A DNA stretch of 64,000 nt, from the NCBI RefSeq assembly GCF_040706535.1, contig NZ_JAPDRJ010000001.1, positions 496,001 to 560,000 of the forward strand, given 5' to 3'. The position numbers and the translations under genes were made by a program. Positions 1 through 7,475 of this stretch are shown piece after piece. How positions within the stretch are numbered: position 1 is the stretch's first letter; each line of letters opens with the position of its first letter. Source of the DNA: Lentisalinibacter orientalis (GTDB taxonomy: Bacteria > Pseudomonadota > Gammaproteobacteria > Steroidobacterales > Woeseiaceae). Under the pieces are notes generated by a model. That model did no database searches. It was not told where the DNA came from and was given only the letters and a program-made list of their open reading frames with translations.

Positions 1-810
1 GCCCTTGCCGGCGGCGGCGGCTATGCCGATGCCCAGGGACAGCACCAGCGGCACCGTTACCGGGCCGGTCGTCACCGCGCCCGTGTCCCATGCGAGGCCA
101 AGGGCGGCGGCCAGCTGGGGCTGCGACGCCGCGTAAGCGGTCAGGGTGAGGACCGGTGCCAGCGCGAGGTAGATCAGCGGTTTCAGGCTCCAGCCGCACA
201 GAAAACGCAAAGAGCCGACGACGGCAGCCAGGCCGACACTGGCACCGACGACCAGCACCAGCGTACCGGACCAGTCGTTGAGCAAGGCGTAAAGGTAAGG
301 CGCGCGCTCCACCACCACGTTCTGGCCGGCCGTTTTAAGCGCCCCGATGGCCGGTTCCGCGAGAGTGACCCCGATGCCCAGCAGCAGCGTGATGAACAGC
401 ACCACGGGCAGCGCGGCCTTGCGCGGCAGGCTGGAGCCGATCACCCGGCCGAAGGGCATCAGCCCGAGCTTCAGGCCCTCCATGAAGAACATGAGTCCGA
501 CGATCACGGCCAGCAGCCCGCCGGTGATGAGCGAGGAGTCCTCCACCAGCTGACGTAGGATCAGCAGCTGGAACGCCACCAGATACACCGCCAGCGGCGC
601 GACAGCTCTGAACTGGTCGAGAAAGCGCTGCGAGATATAGGGCTGGAGCAGCTGTACGACTTCCGCGGTGGAAATCTTGGACCTTTCCCGCCGCAGGCGT
701 ACGACCCGCCCTGCCGGATCCCGTTCCGGCTCGGGCATCAGCTCGCCGATGGATACGGCGTCGCCGCCACCCAGACTGCGCTGATAGTCGATGTATCGGT
801 GCTGGGGCAT
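1..810 (-). CDS. DUF1538 family membrane protein (partial, C-terminus outside window)
   Basis: The gene reads leftward off the window edge; 270 codons are visible from an ATG at 810. After a soluble N-terminus of about 70 residues the protein is a run of hydrophobic segments. The blocks MEGLKLGLMPFGRVIG and AWDTGAVTTGPVTVPL are typical of DUF1538 proteins. A two-gene DUF1538 pair (UmpAB) has been reported as a Na+(Li+,K+)/H+ antiporter in Halomonas, so a role in ion or pH homeostasis is plausible, but that is inference here. It lies 50 bp downstream of the LolA-like gene on the same strand and is probably the last visible member of that cluster. Family call is fairly sure; substrate unknown. 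Confidence 0.75.
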   Translation of the reverse strand, partial: MPQHRYIDYQRSLGGGDAVSIGELMPEPERDPAGRVVRLRRERSKISTAEVVQLLQPYISQRFLDQFRAVAPLAVYLVAFQLLILRQLVEDSSLITGGLLAVIVGLMFFMEGLKLGLMPFGRVIGSSLPRKAALPVVLFITLLLGIGVTLAEPAIGALKTAGQNVVVERAPYLYALLNDWSGTLVLVVGASVGLAAVVGSLRFLCGWSLKPLIYLALAPVLTLTAYAASQPQLAAALGLAWDTGAVTTGPVTVPLVLSLGIGIAAAAGKG

Positions 811-860
811 CACGTTACCCGGTGCCTCGTCCGTGCGCGCCGGCCTGTCCGTGCGGGGAC

Positions 861-1550
861 TCAGCGGCGCAGCTTCTGAGTGCCCCTCGGCCAGCGGTCG
901 ACGAACAGCTCCGGATTCAGCTTCAGATTGCGTGCGGTCTGCGTGTACTCCAGGGTCACCCGGCCTCCCCCGCTGCCGAGTCTGACCACCTGGCGAGCAG
1001 GCAACCATGACGCCTGATCCACCCAGAGTTCGATGCCAGATACCAGAGCCCGCCTCTGATCGCGCTTCGGTGTCAGTTCCAGGCCGAGCAGTCGGCGTTC
1101 GCCGGACCGCTCTTCGCCGATGAACGTCACGAGGTAGTCTTTGCTCAGATCCCGACCCGTGATAGTGAATCCGAGCCGCAGATACGGCTCCACGCGATTA
1201 CGGTGCCTGTCCAGCCGATACTCCGCCACGCGCGCCAGCGCAGGACTGAAGTAATAGACGTTGTCTCCGCGCCTCAGGATCTGCATGCCGTCGTCCGACC
1301 TGGTGGCGATCCGGTAGTCGCCGTCCCGGTTGATGTAGATTCGACCACTGGCGAGGCGCTCGCCTTCACCAGCATCGTCCTGCCAGCTAACCGAGAGTTC
1401 CGCCAGCACGGTCTCCAGGTCACTGCCCTGTCTGTCCAGTTGCCGGAGGGCTCCGTCCATGGTCCAGCTCAGCTCGTTCGTTTGCGGCTCCGCCGAACCG
1501 GAGAACAGCAGCGCAGCAAGGATCGTCATACAGATTCTGACTGTATTCAT
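861..1550 (-). CDS. LolA-like outer-membrane lipoprotein-sorting protein
   Basis: 229 residues with an N-terminal signal peptide (MNTVRICMTILAALLFSGSA) and a beta-rich mature part resembling the LolA/outer-membrane lipoprotein-sorting superfamily: substrate-shuttle proteins with a half-barrel that carry lipoproteins or lipids across the periplasm. Seen features include the segment GRIYINRDGDYRIATRSDDGM and a late WVDQASWLPARQVV strand pair typical of this fold. The ATG at 1550 is chosen because AGGAAAGA precedes it directly; an in-frame extension to 1619 has no ribosome site. It is unlikely to be the housekeeping LolA, since it is not next to lolB or ftsK and sits in an envelope cluster with HdeA-like and DUF1538 genes. 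Confidence 0.65.
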   Translation of the reverse strand: MNTVRICMTILAALLFSGSAEPQTNELSWTMDGALRQLDRQGSDLETVLAELSVSWQDDAGEGERLASGRIYINRDGDYRIATRSDDGMQILRRGDNVYYFSPALARVAEYRLDRHRNRVEPYLRLGFTITGRDLSKDYLVTFIGEERSGERRLLGLELTPKRDQRRALVSGIELWVDQASWLPARQVVRLGSGGGRVTLEYTQTARNLKLNPELFVDRWPRGTQKLRR

Positions 1551-1615
1551 TCTTTCCTGTCCCGTTGACGCCGAGCAACGCCTGTCATCTGCAGGCAGCG
1601 CGCGGTTGCCTCCGG

Positions 1616-1930
1616 TCAATCCTTTTCCCGCAGCGCCGCCACGAAGGCGTCGACGACCGTCGATTCCGGATGGCCCGCACAGTAGTCGCGCACCTGCAGG
1701 AGATGATCGGCCACCAGACTGTTGTCGATGACGGACACGTTGCTGCGCCCGGCGAGATAGCCGTAGTAGAACATCAGGGCGAAGGCCCGGTTTTCCTCGC
1801 TCGCCAGCGCCAGGTCGGAACAGGTCACCCGGGTGACGTCCGACGCTGCGACCTCGGCATCCTCGGCGTATGCCGAACCGGCCGCCAGCACCACCGCGAC
1901 CACCAGGGGAACCAGTCTGTAACTCCTCAT
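1616..1930 (-). CDS. HdeA/HdeB family periplasmic protein
   Basis: 104 residues: signal peptide to about residue 22 (cleavage after AYA), then a small domain with two cysteines (C37 in VTCSDL and C84 in RDYCAGHP) spaced as the disulfide of HdeA/HdeB proteins, plus the family-like ALMFYYGYLAGR helix and a TVVDAFVAAL tail. HdeA/HdeB are acid-activated periplasmic chaperones in enteric bacteria; whether this homologue is an acid chaperone is inference. The ATG at 1930 is preceded by GAGGGAT; a TTG at 1945 is a weaker alternative. It starts 11 bp after the glycine-zipper gene, so the two are likely co-transcribed. Confidence 0.65.
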   Translation of the reverse strand: MRSYRLVPLVVAVVLAAGSAYAEDAEVAASDVTRVTCSDLALASEENRAFALMFYYGYLAGRSNVSVIDNSLVADHLLQVRDYCAGHPESTVVDAFVAALREKD

Positions 1931-1941
1931 AGTGCTATCCC

Positions 1942-2322
1942 TCAATCATCGTCATTGCTACGTGACAGACAGCGATCGAGCGCGCGCGCATAGCCCTCCT
2001 GCTTCGCCTCGACCTCCTTTTTTTTCGCGGCGGACTTGACGCTGCCGACCACGGCGCCGAGTACCGCCGCTCGCTTGGCGGTCTTGCCCGCGTTCTTGTC
2101 CACTACCCAGCCGCCGGCGGCGCCCAGGGCGGCCCCGGCCAGTCCGCCGCGCACCGCGCCGCCGAGCACACCGGGCGCGTCCTCCCCGTCGTGGCCGCTG
2201 ATCTCGCGAGCCTCGACGCGACAACGCTCGTATCGCGAATCCGCCTGCGCGGAGGCAACCATCGCCACGCAGAGCACAGCCGCCGGCAGCAAGAGCCGCA
2301 GCATCCTCCCGTTCATCTCCAT
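1942..2322 (-). CDS. Glycine-zipper envelope protein
   Basis: 126 residues. Signal peptide (about residues 1-27, ending ASAQA) followed by a central glycine/alanine zipper (GGAVRGGLAGAALGAAGGWVV, split by the next helix) and a lysine-rich helical tail. Such glycine-zipper segments insert in or pack against membranes in small surface-antigen-like and OmpA-linked proteins. The ATG at 2322 has AGGAG six bases upstream; GTG 2325 and ATG 2316 are in frame nearby. No enzymatic function can be assigned. It lies 55 bp downstream of the patatin gene. Confidence 0.6.
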   Translation of the reverse strand: MEMNGRMLRLLLPAAVLCVAMVASAQADSRYERCRVEAREISGHDGEDAPGVLGGAVRGGLAGAALGAAGGWVVDKNAGKTAKRAAVLGAVVGSVKSAAKKKEVEAKQEGYARALDRCLSRSNDDD

Positions 2323-2377
2323 CACCGACTCCTGTCAGAGTAAAGGTCCCGTACAGACGAACCGGCGGGATCCCCGC

Positions 2378-3553
2378 TCATTCGTCGACTTGCACGAGAG
2401 TCCACGCCTCGTCCGCCCTTGCGAGTTCGTAACCGAACTCGAAGAGCCTGCCCATATATTCCCGGTCAAAAGTCTCCTGCGGCTCACCCTCGAAACTGGC
2501 CGGGATATAGGCCAGCTGAAAGTTGAAACCGTGCTCCGCGGACATTGCATAGAGTTTTGCAATGTCGCCTATGCCCTGCGAATTGATAAGGGTCGATACC
2601 GTGCGCCCCAGGACCGGTATCAGACGCCGCTGCACGGCTTCGGGCGCGGGCCGGATCCTGGAGTTGCGGATGACGTACAGGTCGGGGTCGCCCTGCACCC
2701 CGAGCTTCTCGTGCACATCACGCCAGTCTATGCCCGTGGAAGCCAGGAAAAGCTGGGAGGTAACGCCACCATCCACGTGCATCTCGTCGTAGCGCACACC
2801 GCCGGCCTCGACCTCGACGATGACCGGCGGGAACGCGCCGGGGATGGCCGCCGATGCGAGAATGATGTCGTGGATCAGGTCCCGGGCCCCCGGCGAGGGG
2901 CTGGCCGCGATACGCGTGATGTCCCACACCACCGGCCGCCCGGCGTCGAGATTGGTCGTGCCCACGAACAGGGAACGTCCTCTCTTCCCCTCGGCGGCGA
3001 TGGCATCGATCACCCCGTCGTTCACGTAACGGGCTATCAGCTCCCTGAGACGCTCGGTACTCAGGGCCGCGTCCCCGCGCACGATGCCGATCACACTGCG
3101 GTATTCCACCAGGTCCTCTGTAGAATAGCGCGTGTACATCTCCTTCAGCGTCGCATCGTGCGCTGGCCCCAGGAACGCGAAAGGCGCGATCAGTGATCCG
3201 GTGCTGATGCCGGATACGATCTGGAATTCCGGGCGCGATCCGTTGGCGGACCAGCCGGCGAGCAGCCCGGCTCCGAATGCCCCGTTGCCGCCACCCCCCG
3301 AAATCACCAGGTAGTCGTGCTCACGTCCCATGACGCCGCCGTGGCGCTCGCGCAGCACATCCTCCGGCAGCTGGAGCCAGCCCTCTATCTCCTCCGGTGG
3401 CTCATCACCCCACTGTCGCGCATGGGGTATGCCAGGAATATCCGCCAGACCGACCGATTCCGGGGGCAGCGGATTGATTCTCTCGGGCTGCGCAGCGCAG
3501 CCGCATACGGACAGGACGACGAGGACCGCCAGGGTCCGGTCAGGCCGCCGCAT
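2378..3553 (-). CDS. Patatin-like phospholipase, predicted lipoprotein
   Basis: 391 residues. The N-terminus carries a hydrophobic stretch ending in LSVCGCAAQ (Cys17/Cys19), consistent with a lipoprotein signal although the lipobox is not canonical. The patatin domain covers about residues 80-280: oxyanion loop GGGGNGAFG (86-94), nucleophile elbow GISTGS with Ser117, and the catalytic Asp261 in DGGV. Patatins are Ser-Asp dyad lipid acyl hydrolases; substrate here is unknown. A short hydrophobic ORF ends 14 bp inside its 5' end and could be translationally coupled. It heads the minus-strand envelope cluster and faces a divergent winged-helix regulator. Confidence 0.85.
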   Translation of the reverse strand: MRRPDRTLAVLVVLSVCGCAAQPERINPLPPESVGLADIPGIPHARQWGDEPPEEIEGWLQLPEDVLRERHGGVMGREHDYLVISGGGGNGAFGAGLLAGWSANGSRPEFQIVSGISTGSLIAPFAFLGPAHDATLKEMYTRYSTEDLVEYRSVIGIVRGDAALSTERLRELIARYVNDGVIDAIAAEGKRGRSLFVGTTNLDAGRPVVWDITRIAASPSPGARDLIHDIILASAAIPGAFPPVIVEVEAGGVRYDEMHVDGGVTSQLFLASTGIDWRDVHEKLGVQGDPDLYVIRNSRIRPAPEAVQRRLIPVLGRTVSTLINSQGIGDIAKLYAMSAEHGFNFQLAYIPASFEGEPQETFDREYMGRLFEFGYELARADEAWTLVQVDE

Positions 3554-3728
3554 CTTCGCGTATCCCGAAAAGTGCCGAGTACAGCAATGAAACCACGACG
3601 AGCGTCGGGAGCTTCGCGAGCACCAGATCGAACCTGATGGTCACGGCCATGCTCCGGAAATCGCGGGCGTTGCGGGGGGCAGCCTGCTTGCCGGGAAATC
3701 CGGATGTCTGGTTCACAGGCTCCTCCAT
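3540..3728 (-). CDS. Possible small single-span membrane protein
   Basis: A 62-residue ORF from an ATG at 3728, overlapping the patatin start by 14 bp. It has one plausible membrane segment near the C-terminus (LPTLVVVSLLYSALFGI) after a basic stretch. There is no convincing ribosome site and no family I recognise. It may be a genuine small membrane peptide coupled to the patatin gene, or only the patatin leader region. Low confidence. Confidence 0.3.
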   Translation of the reverse strand: MEEPVNQTSGFPGKQAAPRNARDFRSMAVTIRFDLVLAKLPTLVVVSLLYSALFGIREDAAA

Positions 3729-3880
3729 GCAGAATCGCTCGATGTGGGGAATGACGGAACACAGAACCTCTGTCCCGCGACGCTATCCTCGCGCGGGGAT
3801 TCTCGGGCCGTTACCGCTTGCCGGCAATGCACCGATCACCCAGAATGGGCGAACTGACACGGAAGTGGCGAGGGTCGGGG

Positions 3881-4336
3881 ATGGGTTTCGGCTACGATGA
3901 CGTGAGCAGGCATTTCGGACGTATCTGGCCGGTCCACGTCGAGCAGTTCACTCAATTACTCATCACGTTGCGCCGCCAGTTTCACGGCGACCTCGACCTG
4001 ATGCTGGTGCTCGCCATGATCGGGCTGCGTACGCTGCCCGGCCGCCGCATCCAGAGCCTGTCTTACGAGGAGTTCCGCACAGGCGAGACACCCCAGCAGC
4101 CTGGCCCCATCAACGTGCAGTCCATAGCGGACGCGAGCGGCATCCCGCGGGAAACCGTGCGCCGGAAGGTCCAGCAACTGGAGGCGGATGGCTGGATCGA
4201 GCGGCAGGGTTCCGGGTATCTCGTCGTCTCCCAGCAGGCGCGCCAGGAACTCTCGCCTGCCACGGAGGCGACGTTCCGCTACCTCGCTGCAATTGGCTCC
4301 GTGTGTGTCGATGTAGCCGGGAAGAAGCCCCCTTGA
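3881..4336 (+). CDS. Winged-helix transcriptional regulator
   Basis: 151 residues. The C-terminal half holds a helix-turn-helix/wing: PINVQSIADASGIPRETVRRKVQQLEADGWIERQ, followed by the wing strand GSGYLVV, as in MarR- or Crp-type winged helices. The N-terminal half is helical and has no recognised ligand domain. The start at 3881 is chosen because AGGGTCGGGG precedes it; an ATG at 3845 in frame lacks one. Transcribed divergently from the patatin/envelope cluster, it is a candidate regulator of that cluster (inference). Confidence 0.6.
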   Translation: MGFGYDDVSRHFGRIWPVHVEQFTQLLITLRRQFHGDLDLMLVLAMIGLRTLPGRRIQSLSYEEFRTGETPQQPGPINVQSIADASGIPRETVRRKVQQLEADGWIERQGSGYLVVSQQARQELSPATEATFRYLAAIGSVCVDVAGKKPP

Positions 4337-4346
4337 GCCGCATCCA

Positions 4347-4369
4347 TTCGCCGCGTTTCAATCGGCGAA
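4347..4369. terminator. Hairpin between convergent genes
   Basis: TTCGCCG (4347-4353) pairs with CGGCGAA (4363-4369) across a 9-nt loop, in the 33-bp gap between the convergent regulator and DUF481 genes. There is no T-run, so termination is only inferred from position. Confidence 0.35.
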
Positions 4370-5380
4370 CTAGTCCAGCTCGATGCCGATGCCCAGAGCG
4401 TAGGTGACGTCCTCCTGCTCGTTGCCGGCGGCAGGGTTGGACTCCCAGTCCCAGTCCACCTGCACGTTCATATAGATATCGCCCCAGACCTCCCAGCGGA
4501 TACCCGTCGAGGTGTCCGCCACCCGGTTGGTGCGTCCGGTCAGATAGACCCAGTAGCGATGATCGTGGAAGAACTCCAGGTCGCCGCCGAGCAGGTCGCG
4601 ACGGTAGCGCATCTGCCAGCGGGCCGCGGTGGACTCGTCGGTCTCGCCGGCGAGCCGCTCCCGCACGCCGATGGCGGAGAGTGAGACCTCGAACAGACGG
4701 TAGGCGTCCTCGAAGAACTGGAAGCCCACGCCCCCGCCGGGCGTGTAGCGGTAGGTGAGCTGACGGATGGGGTCGCGCTCGTAGCCAATGCCGGAGGAGA
4801 GGAACCAGCCGTCCGAGAAGAACCAGCTGTAGACGTAGCTGGCGTTGTATTGCTCCTTGGTCGTGAGGCCGTCCTGGTCTTTCCGATCCAGGCGGAAGTC
4901 CAGCCGGTGGCGATGATCGCCGATCTTCACGCCGCCATCCAGCTGCCAGAGGAAGTCGCTGGTCTCCGTATTGCCGCGGGTGGCGCTGTACGAGAAATCG
5001 GAGCGGGCATCCCAGTCGAACTCGTCCTCCGGCTCGGTCAGTTCCTCGATATCCATTGGCGCGAATGGCCGCGTGCCAGAGTCGGTGACGAGGATCATGT
5101 TGCCTGCGTCATCGGTGGCGAAGCGGCCGGTGATCTCGCTGTGGTCGCGCAGCTCGATTTCCAGGTTTTCGTCAGACTCGATGCGGGCCACGGCGTCCAG
5201 CGAGATGGGGAATTCGTCGGCGTAGGGCGTCTCCAGAAAGAGCTCGTTATCCCAGACGCGTTTGATGTTGCCGGTGATGCGGTCGCCGTTCTGCATGTAC
5301 ACGACGTCGGCCGGCGCGGCGCGGGCGACCAGCAGGGATACGAGCAGGATCGTGATAGCGTAGAGGTGCTTACGGGACAT
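4370..5380 (-). CDS. DUF481 outer-membrane protein (YdiY-like)
   Basis: 336 residues. Signal peptide (MSRKHLYAITILLVSLLVARAAPA), a short SH3-like region with the motif DRITGNIKRVWDNELFLETPYA, an acidic linker (EELTEPEDEFDWDA), then a C-terminal DUF481 beta-barrel-like region rich in alternating aromatic strands (for example SYVYSWFFSDGWFLSSGIGY), ending in hydrophobic LGIGIELD. DUF481 members such as YdiY and YaiO relatives are predicted small outer-membrane barrels of unknown function; some are salt- or acid-induced. The start at 5380 is the ATG opening the signal peptide. No clear operon partner. Confidence 0.75.
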   Translation of the reverse strand: MSRKHLYAITILLVSLLVARAAPADVVYMQNGDRITGNIKRVWDNELFLETPYADEFPISLDAVARIESDENLEIELRDHSEITGRFATDDAGNMILVTDSGTRPFAPMDIEELTEPEDEFDWDARSDFSYSATRGNTETSDFLWQLDGGVKIGDHRHRLDFRLDRKDQDGLTTKEQYNASYVYSWFFSDGWFLSSGIGYERDPIRQLTYRYTPGGGVGFQFFEDAYRLFEVSLSAIGVRERLAGETDESTAARWQMRYRRDLLGGDLEFFHDHRYWVYLTGRTNRVADTSTGIRWEVWGDIYMNVQVDWDWESNPAAGNEQEDVTYALGIGIELD

Positions 5381-5457
5381 GACGGGACGAATGGTTGTGT
5401 GGCAGCACGGCGGGAAGCGTAGCCGGAGGTACGCTTGCCGACAACTGCGGCTCTCGC

Positions 5458-6243
5458 TCACCAGCACTCGGCGCTGAACAGGAACCGGTTCACGCAGAAC
5501 AGGAACTCGTCCGTCTCGGCACGGCGTTCGACGTCTTCCCGCCAGATGCGGAGCTCGTCTTCGCTCGCGGCACCGGTCGCCGCCGCGCTGGCCACGCACT
5601 GGGCGATCATGGTGCCGGCATAACCCTCGTCGTCGAGGCGCGTCGAGAGCACCGGGACGGCGTGCACCCGGACGTCGCCGAACCCCGCCTCACGCAGCAT
5701 CGGCTGCAGACGCTGCGGGAGACGGGGGCTCGCCACGGCGGCGTCCCAGGCGCCGAACAGGCGACGGGTGAGGTCTGCGTCCTGCGCGGTGACGACGGCG
5801 GTCTGCCAGTCGGTTTCCACGATGGCGACTCGCCCGCCCGGACGCAGGACGCGGCGGATCTCGGCGAGCGCGGATTCCGGCTGCTCGACGTAGAGCAGCA
5901 CCTGGGTGGCCGTGACGGCGTCGGCTGCGCCGGAACACACCGGGAGGCTCGTGGCATTCGACTGCGTGAGGGCGATGTGCGGTATGCCTGCACACCGCTC
6001 GGCGGCGAGAGCCAGCATGGAGGCGCTGAGATCGAGTCCGAGCACGAAGCCGTCCGGGCCGACGGCGTCGGCGAGGTCCCGTGTCAGCAGCCCCGGCCCG
6101 CAGCCCACGTCCAGCAGGAACTCGCCCGGGGCCGGGGTGAGTGCCTGCAGGGTCTGTTCGCGCTGACGCTCGATCTCGGGCGACAGATAGGCGCGCTCGG
6201 TCCGCCTCGCCCGTATGTCGTTGTAACGGCTGCGGCCTGGCAT
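5458..6243 (-). CDS. Class I SAM-dependent methyltransferase
   Basis: 261 residues. Rossmann methyltransferase with motif I LLDVGCGPG (about residues 43-51), the acidic end of strand 2 in LGLDLSASML, motif post-II around TQSNATSLPVCSGAADAV and the RRVLRPGGRVAIVETDW strand typical of UbiE/Methyltransf_11-type enzymes. The substrate cannot be deduced. The ATG at 6243 has GGGAG seven bases upstream. It is divergent from the lipoprotein hydrolase gene (start 6326), sharing an 82-bp promoter gap. Confidence 0.75.
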   Translation of the reverse strand: MPGRSRYNDIRARRTERAYLSPEIERQREQTLQALTPAPGEFLLDVGCGPGLLTRDLADAVGPDGFVLGLDLSASMLALAAERCAGIPHIALTQSNATSLPVCSGAADAVTATQVLLYVEQPESALAEIRRVLRPGGRVAIVETDWQTAVVTAQDADLTRRLFGAWDAAVASPRLPQRLQPMLREAGFGDVRVHAVPVLSTRLDDEGYAGTMIAQCVASAAATGAASEDELRIWREDVERRAETDEFLFCVNRFLFSAECW

Positions 6244-6325
6244 GGGGGCTCCCGGTGGCGGCGACGGTTCGAATTATGGTGCAGTCAGGCGACGCCGCAC
6301 AGAGACCCGGTATACTGAGCGGTTC

Positions 6326-7420
6326 ATGCGCCTCCGTCATCGTTACTACGCTCCCCACTACGCACGGCTCGCGGTCCTTGCGAGCGCGTTCCTGCTTGCC
6401 GCCTGCGCAGGCCAGGTACCCGTGGGGCCGGCGCCCGCCGCGGCAGGGCCGGCGGAAGCCGGGGCAAGCGTCGAGGTCGCCTTCGTAACGAATCGGCAAC
6501 TGGAAACGGACGGGGACGGCCTGGAGTACTACGGGGGCGCTCGCGGCCCGCTGACGGCGGGACGGTGTCGGGTGGCGATCCGGGACGGCGAAGACCATGA
6601 CGGGCGATTGATCGGCGTGACGCTGGCGCCGGCGCAGGAGGTGACTTCCGACCTCGGTGACGGGGAGCATGACGGCGTGGTCGTCTACATCCACGGTTTC
6701 AACGAGAGCTTCGGACGCAGCTGCCGGCATGCGGCATTGCTGCAGAAACGCCTGGGGCTGGACGGCCGGATGCTGCTGTTCAGCTGGCCGGCGGACCGCA
6801 AGTACGTGACCTACGCTAGTGATGCCGGTGATCTGGCCTGGAGCCTGCCGGATCTGCGGGGTGTGCTCGAGGAGTTGGCGGGACGTTACGGGGCCGGAAA
6901 CGTGAGCATCCTGGGGCACAGCCTCGGCGCCCGCGCGACGGTGGAGGTGCTGTCCCGGATGGACGAAGACGTCGGCGCGTTCGGGCAGGTCGTGCTGGTC
7001 GCTCCCGATATCGCGCGGTCGCGATTCGCCGAGTTAGGGCCCGCGCTGGACCGGCGGGCGGAGCGGATGACGATCTACGCCTCGGAGAATGACCTGGCGC
7101 TGCGCCTATCCACCGTCGTGAATACGTCAGCGCGGCTGGGGATTACCGACGAAGAGGCCCACGCGGAGAGTGCGCTGTCCCCGAGGGTTCAGCTCGTGGA
7201 CGTGTCGGAGACGGGTCTTTACAGCCTGAGCGGGCACGTCTATCACCTGCGCAATCCGGCGGTAATCGAGGATATCGGCCGTCTGTTCGCCCCGTTGGCC
7301 GCGGATGCGGGTGGCAGCTACGAGCGCGTGCCGGGGTCGGCTCCCGGTCTGTGGCGTCTGCTGCCGGTCAAGCGCGAGACAACGGCTTCGGCCGGTCGGA
7401 ATCGGTCGAGGAACTTCTGA
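6326..7420 (+). CDS. Alpha/beta hydrolase lipoprotein (DUF900-like)
   Basis: 364 residues. Lipoprotein signal with lipobox LAAC (Cys27). The mature part is an alpha/beta hydrolase of the DUF900 type: VVVYIHGFNESF (oxyanion region, about residues 118-129), RMLLFSWPADRKYVTYASD, and the nucleophile elbow GHSLG with Ser199. A later VHP/H motif (SGHVYHLRNP) supplies the likely catalytic histidine. DUF900 proteins are poorly characterised esterase/lipase-like enzymes; substrate unknown. The upstream in-frame extension to 6242 crosses the divergent promoter and is rejected in favour of the ATG opening the signal peptide. Confidence 0.8.
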   Translation: MRLRHRYYAPHYARLAVLASAFLLAACAGQVPVGPAPAAAGPAEAGASVEVAFVTNRQLETDGDGLEYYGGARGPLTAGRCRVAIRDGEDHDGRLIGVTLAPAQEVTSDLGDGEHDGVVVYIHGFNESFGRSCRHAALLQKRLGLDGRMLLFSWPADRKYVTYASDAGDLAWSLPDLRGVLEELAGRYGAGNVSILGHSLGARATVEVLSRMDEDVGAFGQVVLVAPDIARSRFAELGPALDRRAERMTIYASENDLALRLSTVVNTSARLGITDEEAHAESALSPRVQLVDVSETGLYSLSGHVYHLRNPAVIEDIGRLFAPLAADAGGSYERVPGSAPGLWRLLPVKRETTASAGRNRSRNF

Positions 7421-7436
7421 AACCCTCGAAACTTTC

Positions 7437-7463
7437 AAAAGTTGCGAAAGTTGCAAAAGTTCG
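7437..7463. repeat. 9-bp microrepeat, three copies
   Basis: Three adjacent copies of a near-identical 9-mer (AAAAGTTGC, GAAAGTTGC, AAAAGTTCG) lie in the 55-bp gap between the convergent hydrolase and aldehyde dehydrogenase genes. The upstream GAAACTTTC can fold back on the first copies. Function unknown; possibly a transcription end. Confidence 0.6.
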
Positions 7464-7475
7464 GTCCGGCACCTA

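Noticed and set aside
2036..3196. Long plus-strand ORF opposite the patatin gene
   Set aside because: High-GC antisense shadow; Arg/Pro/Ala-rich composition, no domain, while the minus strand carries a clear patatin.
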